A DNA stretch of 10,539 bases from Acidobacteriaceae bacterium (GTDB taxonomy: Bacteria > Acidobacteriota > Terriglobia > Terriglobales > Acidobacteriaceae), in assembly GCA_027311125.1 (NCBI GenBank), contig DAICZO010000194.1, positions 1 through 10,539 of the forward strand, written 5' to 3'. A model generated the notes under the pieces. It saw only the letters and a program-made list of their open reading frames with translations. It searched no databases and was not told the origin of the DNA. Within the stretch, counting starts at the first letter, position 1. Each line of letters opens with the position of its first letter. Made by a program: the position numbers and the translations under genes. Of this stretch, positions 7,824 to 10,539 are shown one piece after another.

Positions 7824-8849
7824 GTGAAACGCATGCACGCTGCCCCTAATCCACCGGGATATCGCAAACTCTGGGCCATCGGTCTGCTCGCTGGGCTGCT
7901 TATCACGTCCTGCCCAGGTTATGGAGCGACTCGATGGCTTAGCCCACAAACCCAAGCAGTACAGCAGGATACAGTCGCTCCAAGTGCTCCTGCGAAGCCG
8001 CTCTCCTCAACCCCACCCCCTGTGGCGGATGCAACGGCTCCCTTGCCCGATATTCCAACCTTGATGCGTGCGGTAGAGGCTCATCAGCGTGCCGAGGAAA
8101 ACCTGGAAAAGGACTATCTCTACCATTCCATCCAGATATTTCAGGAGACCGATGGACATGGAAAGCCAAAGAAATCAACGTCAGAGGAGTACGACGTCTT
8201 CTGGATCAATGGGGTTCCCGTCCGCAAGATGACCAAGAAAGAAGGTAAGGAGCTAACACCGGACGAGTTGAAGAAAGAGAACGACCACATCGACAAAGAA
8301 GTGGCAAAAGCCAGGGAAAAGCGCGAAAAAGAGGATGCCAAAGGCAAGCAGACCGATCCGCGCGGCAACGATGAGATCACCGTTTCGCGCTTTCTGGAGC
8401 TGGGTAACTTTACCAACCCGCGACGTCTCCAACTGAACGGCAGAGACACCATTGCCGTTGATTATGCAGGAGATCCGAACGCCAAGACACGCAACAAGGC
8501 GGAAGATATGGTCAGGGATCTACAGGGAACGCTGTGGATCGACGAGCAGGACAAAGTCATCTCCAAGGCCCAGGGACACTTTCTCAAGTCGTTCAAAATT
8601 GGTGGTGGATTGCTGGTAAATATACGGCAGAACACCAGCTTTGGTATGGAACAAAAAAAGATCAACGACGAAGTGTGGTTGCCCAATCACATTGAGGGCG
8701 ATGGAGCAGCGCGGATGCTGCTGCTCTTCAACTTCAACGGCAATGTCCGGGTGGAAAACTCGGGCTACCGGAAGTTCAAAGCGACCTCCCGCATCCTGCC
8801 CGGACTGAGCACGGTCCAGGAGCAGGACCCTGCACCTCCGTCGCAGTAA
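7824..8849 (+). CDS. Secreted or lipoprotein-like protein of unknown function
   Basis: I do not recognise a characterised family. The 341 residues begin with a basic stretch and a hydrophobic segment (about 16-29) ending in ITSC (27-30). This fits a lipobox with Cys30 as the lipidated residue, or a signal peptidase I site near the GYGA that follows. A Pro/Ala/Ser-rich linker (about 50-75) precedes the mature domain. A very charged Lys/Glu segment (about 135-175), probably helical, splits it. The second half (about 185-327) alternates short hydrophobic and polar runs, with RDTIAVDY, GTLWIDEQDKVISKAQG, NDEVWLPNHI and SGYRKFKATS. This suggests a beta-rich fold like LolA-type outer-membrane lipoprotein carriers, as an inference from pattern only. 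The start is GTG at 7824; ATG at 7833 is an alternative that keeps the signal. It stands alone, convergent with the cold-shock gene. Confidence 0.85.
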   Translation: MKRMHAAPNPPGYRKLWAIGLLAGLLITSCPGYGATRWLSPQTQAVQQDTVAPSAPAKPLSSTPPPVADATAPLPDIPTLMRAVEAHQRAEENLEKDYLYHSIQIFQETDGHGKPKKSTSEEYDVFWINGVPVRKMTKKEGKELTPDELKKENDHIDKEVAKAREKREKEDAKGKQTDPRGNDEITVSRFLELGNFTNPRRLQLNGRDTIAVDYAGDPNAKTRNKAEDMVRDLQGTLWIDEQDKVISKAQGHFLKSFKIGGGLLVNIRQNTSFGMEQKKINDEVWLPNHIEGDGAARMLLLFNFNGNVRVENSGYRKFKATSRILPGLSTVQEQDPAPPSQ

Positions 8850-8884
8850 TAACGGTACGGTCAGGCAGACGACTTAAACGCGCA

Positions 8885-8909
8885 AGGGGACAGCCTAAGC
8901 CGTCCCCCT
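8885..8909. terminator. Hairpin between convergent genes, probable shared transcription end
   Basis: GGGGAC (8886-8891) pairs exactly with GTCCCC (8902-8907). Past one A-C mismatch, which becomes a G-T wobble on the minus strand, two more pairs close a four-base loop. It sits between the secreted-protein stop (8849) and the cold-shock stop (8942), where both transcripts should end. Neither side has a strong T-run, so termination could be weak or factor-assisted. Confidence 0.5.
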
Positions 8910-8941
8910 CGCAAAACTTGTATGGGCACTGCCGTTACAGC

Positions 8942-9142
8942 TTAGAGAGGCTGTACGTCCGATGCCTGCCAGCCCTTGGGTCCCTTGACCACGTTGAACT
9001 GAACTGCCTGACCTTCTTGAAGGCTCTTGAAACCGTTCGAGTTGATCGCCGAGTAATGAACAAATACATCCTCGCCGTTCTGACGGCTGATGAAGCCAAA
9101 CCCCTTGGCATCGTTAAACCACTTCACTGTTCCCTGTTCCAT
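8942..9142 (-). CDS. Cold-shock domain protein (CspA family)
   Basis: This is a single five-stranded OB-fold protein of 66 residues that binds single-stranded RNA and DNA in the cytoplasm and melts RNA structure. It has TVKWFNDAKGFGFI (5-18, containing RNP1) and DVFVHYSAI (25-33, RNP2), followed by GFKSLQEGQAVQF and GPKGWQASDV, as in classical CspA proteins. The frame is open up to a farther ATG at 9202, but the first 20 residues of that version are not family-like. The ATG at 9142, with AAGGA 10 bases upstream, gives the standard length. The long AT-rich stretch before it fits the long leaders common to csp genes. Whether it is cold-induced or constitutive cannot be read from the sequence. 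Confidence 0.95.
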   Translation of the reverse strand: MEQGTVKWFNDAKGFGFISRQNGEDVFVHYSAINSNGFKSLQEGQAVQFNVVKGPKGWQASDVQPL

Positions 9143-9250
9143 GTTGATTATTTCCTTATTGCGATTGAATTTGCCGCTAGATCCAAATCGGGGTTCGTAC
9201 ACCTACAGCGCTGCAGAAAACCAATCTGTTCCAAACGATGTGTGAAGGTT

Positions 9251-9298
9251 AGCATAGTTGGCAAGTTTTTATAGAAAAAATTCACAAAACCTTGTCAT
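9251..9298 (-). promoter_or_regulatory. Candidate promoter region of the cold-shock gene
   Basis: On the minus strand, ATGACA (9298-9293) is followed after 19 bases by TATAAA (9273-9268), and a second -10-like TATGCT lies at 9256-9251. The stretch is much more AT-rich than its surroundings. Transcription from here would give a leader of roughly 105-120 bases before the ATG at 9142. The 19-base spacer is long, and which -10 is used is open. Confidence 0.35.
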
Positions 9299-9317
9299 TG
9301 CACCATTTACAGTGCAA
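9298..9317. repeat. 6-bp inverted repeat between cmk and the cold-shock gene
   Basis: TTGCAC (9298-9303) and GTGCAA (9312-9317) are exact reverse complements around an 8-base centre. The repeat lies just past the cmk stop and touches the candidate -35 of the cold-shock promoter. It could be a weak transcript-end hairpin for cmk or a protein site. It has no directly adjacent T-run. Confidence 0.35.
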
Positions 9318-9323
9318 ACCTGC

Positions 9324-10136
9324 CTATTTTGCCACTTCGGCGGGAAGATGAGCCCTGACAATCTCTTCCGCCCTGGCCAGCACCTGTTCGAGCGTCATGG
9401 TGGTGGAGTCCAGAATGACCGCATCCGCGGCTGGCTGCAGGGGAGACTCCGCGCGGTGTCGATCGCGGTAATCGCGTTCCTTCAGATCGCGCAGGATAGC
9501 TTCCTCAGCCAGTCGCTGTTGCTCGGCCGACTGTGGGTCTGGAGCCTGTCGACTTGAACCTGCAGGCTCGCCGGTGTGGGGGCCGATGGGTGCGTGACCT
9601 ACCTGCCGATAACGGCGGTTGCCGCGAACCTCTGGAGCGGCATCCAGAAAGATTTTGACCTCGGCATCCGGAAAGACGGCGGTGCCGATATCCCGGCCTT
9701 CCATGACCACACCGCCCTGGGCCCCTAATGCGCGCTGCTGCAGCACCATCCAGGCCCTCAGATGCGGGTGGACGGAGATCTGCGACGCAGCCGAGGTGAC
9801 GTCCTGCTCGCGGATACGGCGTGAGACATCACTGCCATCCAGCAGCACGCGGTTGCCTTCCAACTGCGGCTCCAGTGTGATGCGGGTACGCTCGGCAAGC
9901 TCCAAAAGCGGAGCCTCGTCGTCGAAGGCGAAGTCGCTCTCGATCGCCTTCAACGCGAGTGCACGGTACATGGCGCCAGTCTCCAGATTCAGGAACCCGA
10001 AGCGCCGGGCCAGATGGGAGGCGAGTGTACTTTTGCCTGCGCCAGCCGGGCCATCGATCGCGATCACCGGCTGCTGGCGACGGCTGGCTTCACGCTGCGA
10101 GGCTGCTTCGTGGGGCTGGTTTGGATCGTAGCTCAT
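9324..10136 (-). CDS. cmk: Cytidylate kinase
   Basis: It phosphorylates CMP and dCMP to the diphosphates with ATP, feeding CTP and dCTP synthesis. The 270 residues show the P-loop GPAGAGKST (29-37), LETGAMYRALAL (51-62) for the nucleotide-binding region, GSDVSRRIRE (101-110), VMEGRDIGTAVFPDAEVKIFLDA (144-166), RGNRRYRQ (171-178) and the closing RDYRDRHRAESPL (221-233). E. coli Cmk has 227 residues. The extra length here is about 20 polar residues before the P-loop and about 25-30 residues at 180-208, rich in Gly, Pro, Ser and Gln, where the LID segment lies. The ATG at 10136 overlaps the preceding stop as ATGA, which indicates translational coupling. AAGG lies about 12 bases upstream. A GTG at residue 24 would remove the extension, but nothing like a ribosome site precedes it. 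Confidence 0.95.
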   Translation of the reverse strand: MSYDPNQPHEAASQREASRRQQPVIAIDGPAGAGKSTLASHLARRFGFLNLETGAMYRALALKAIESDFAFDDEAPLLELAERTRITLEPQLEGNRVLLDGSDVSRRIREQDVTSAASQISVHPHLRAWMVLQQRALGAQGGVVMEGRDIGTAVFPDAEVKIFLDAAPEVRGNRRYRQVGHAPIGPHTGEPAGSSRQAPDPQSAEQQRLAEEAILRDLKERDYRDRHRAESPLQPAADAVILDSTTMTLEQVLARAEEIVRAHLPAEVAK

Positions 10137-10539
10137 TCTGCGGATGCGCCTTCATCGGGTCGATATTTACGGGCTGGGGGACGATTGCCGAAGGGCTTCT
10201 TGTTGCCCTTGAACTTATCGAAGGTTCCAGCAGGCTTGCCGGTTCCTGCAGCAAACTTGCCGTATGGCTTCTTGCCGGCAAAGCCGCCACCGGTTTTGTC
10301 ATACGGCTTCTTGCCAGCGAAGCCGCCGCTAGATTTACCTGCATAGCCACCTTCGGACGAGCCAAAGGATTTACGCGGGCCGAAGCTGGGCTTGCTGCCA
10401 AAGCTGGGCTTGCCACCAAAGCTGGGCTTGCCGCTGTATCCAGAGCCTGTCGGGCGGTCCGACGAGTAAGGCCGAGCCGGACGGTCCGACGAGTAGGGAC
10501 GCGCAGGACGGTCGGCGTTGAACGGACGCGGCGTGCGCG
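10133..10539 (-). CDS. C-terminal repetitive tail of a probable 23S rRNA pseudouridine synthase (5' part outside window)
   Basis: The minus-strand frame is open from the window edge to a TGA at 10135-10133, giving about 134 residues with no folded domain visible. It is a low-complexity basic tail: RPARPYSSD units with a 27-base period (10455-10513), KPSFGG/S units with an 18-base period (10385-10435), and GGFAGKKPY units about 39 bases apart (10262-10321). It ends in RPPARKYRPDEGASAE. Such RG/FG/KP-rich tails occur on bacterial RNA-modifying and RNA-unwinding enzymes. The stop overlaps the cmk start, and the widespread order scpB-rluB-cmk makes an RluB/RsuA-family pseudouridine synthase the best guess. 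A DEAD-box helicase tail is the alternative. The catalytic domain cannot be checked here. Confidence 0.65.
   Translation of the reverse strand, partial: RTPRPFNADRPARPYSSDRPARPYSSDRPTGSGYSGKPSFGGKPSFGSKPSFGPRKSFGSSEGGYAGKSSGGFAGKKPYDKTGGGFAGKKPYGKFAAGTGKPAGTFDKFKGNKKPFGNRPPARKYRPDEGASAE
10385..10513. repeat. In-frame short tandem repeats coding the tail repeats
   Basis: Two arrays lie in the coding tail. A 27-base period carries CGGTCCGACGAGTA at 10455-10468 and again at 10482-10495, with a partial third copy from 10509. An 18-base period carries AAGCTGGGCTTGC-like units from about 10385 to 10435. Both periods are multiples of three, so copy-number change would keep the frame. Confidence 0.75.

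Noticed and set aside
9143..9202. A 20-residue N-terminal extension of the cold-shock protein starting at ATG 9202
   Set aside because: Family length and the AAGGA placement favour the ATG at 9142; the extension resembles translated leader.
10385..10513. Possible CRISPR-like array from the regular short repeats
   Set aside because: Units are 18 and 27 bases with no unique spacers, and they code in-frame protein repeats.

Overview
The window looks like a chromosomal core region of a free-living Gram-negative bacterium. The protein types, moderately high GC and the secreted unknown protein are most reminiscent of Acidobacteriota (Terriglobus/Granulicella/Edaphobacter-like). That assignment is inferred from protein character only, not from a search. 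I see no tRNA, rRNA, CRISPR array, insertion sequence, phage gene or toxin-antitoxin pair.

Layout from left to right: the 3' part of ribF (riboflavin kinase/FAD synthetase, +, cut by the window start); a class A penicillin-binding protein on the minus strand whose end overlaps the end of ribF by 59 bases; sucA/odhA, the E1 subunit of 2-oxoglutarate dehydrogenase (-), followed by a clear intrinsic terminator; a UxaA/GarD-type sugar-acid dehydratase (-); a 302-base divergent intergenic region holding two inverted repeats close to the dehydratase start; a secreted or lipoprotein-like protein of unknown function (+); a small cold-shock protein (-) convergent to it, with a shared hairpin between their stops; cmk (cytidylate kinase, -); and the 3' end of a gene whose stop overlaps the cmk start (ATGA). 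That last gene is probably a RluB/RsuA-type 23S rRNA pseudouridine synthase with a repetitive, disordered basic tail.

The genes are mostly independent housekeeping units: flavin cofactor synthesis, peptidoglycan synthesis, the TCA cycle, sugar-acid catabolism, cold-shock RNA binding and CDP/dCDP supply. The only convincing operon is the pseudouridine synthase-cmk pair, which matches the widespread scpB-rluB-cmk order. The dehydratase is the only visibly regulated catabolic gene. An 11-bp TGGT-N3-ACCA palindrome about 55 bases before its start resembles operators of FadR-subfamily GntR regulators of hexuronate genes.

I did not find an obviously new multi-gene system. The points most worth a second look are the candidate dehydratase operator, the uncharacterised secreted protein, the N-terminally short 2-oxoglutarate dehydrogenase E1 without linked E2/E3 genes, the tandem-repeat tail of the pseudouridine synthase, the insert in cytidylate kinase, and the Asn in place of His in the glycosyltransferase motif of the penicillin-binding protein.
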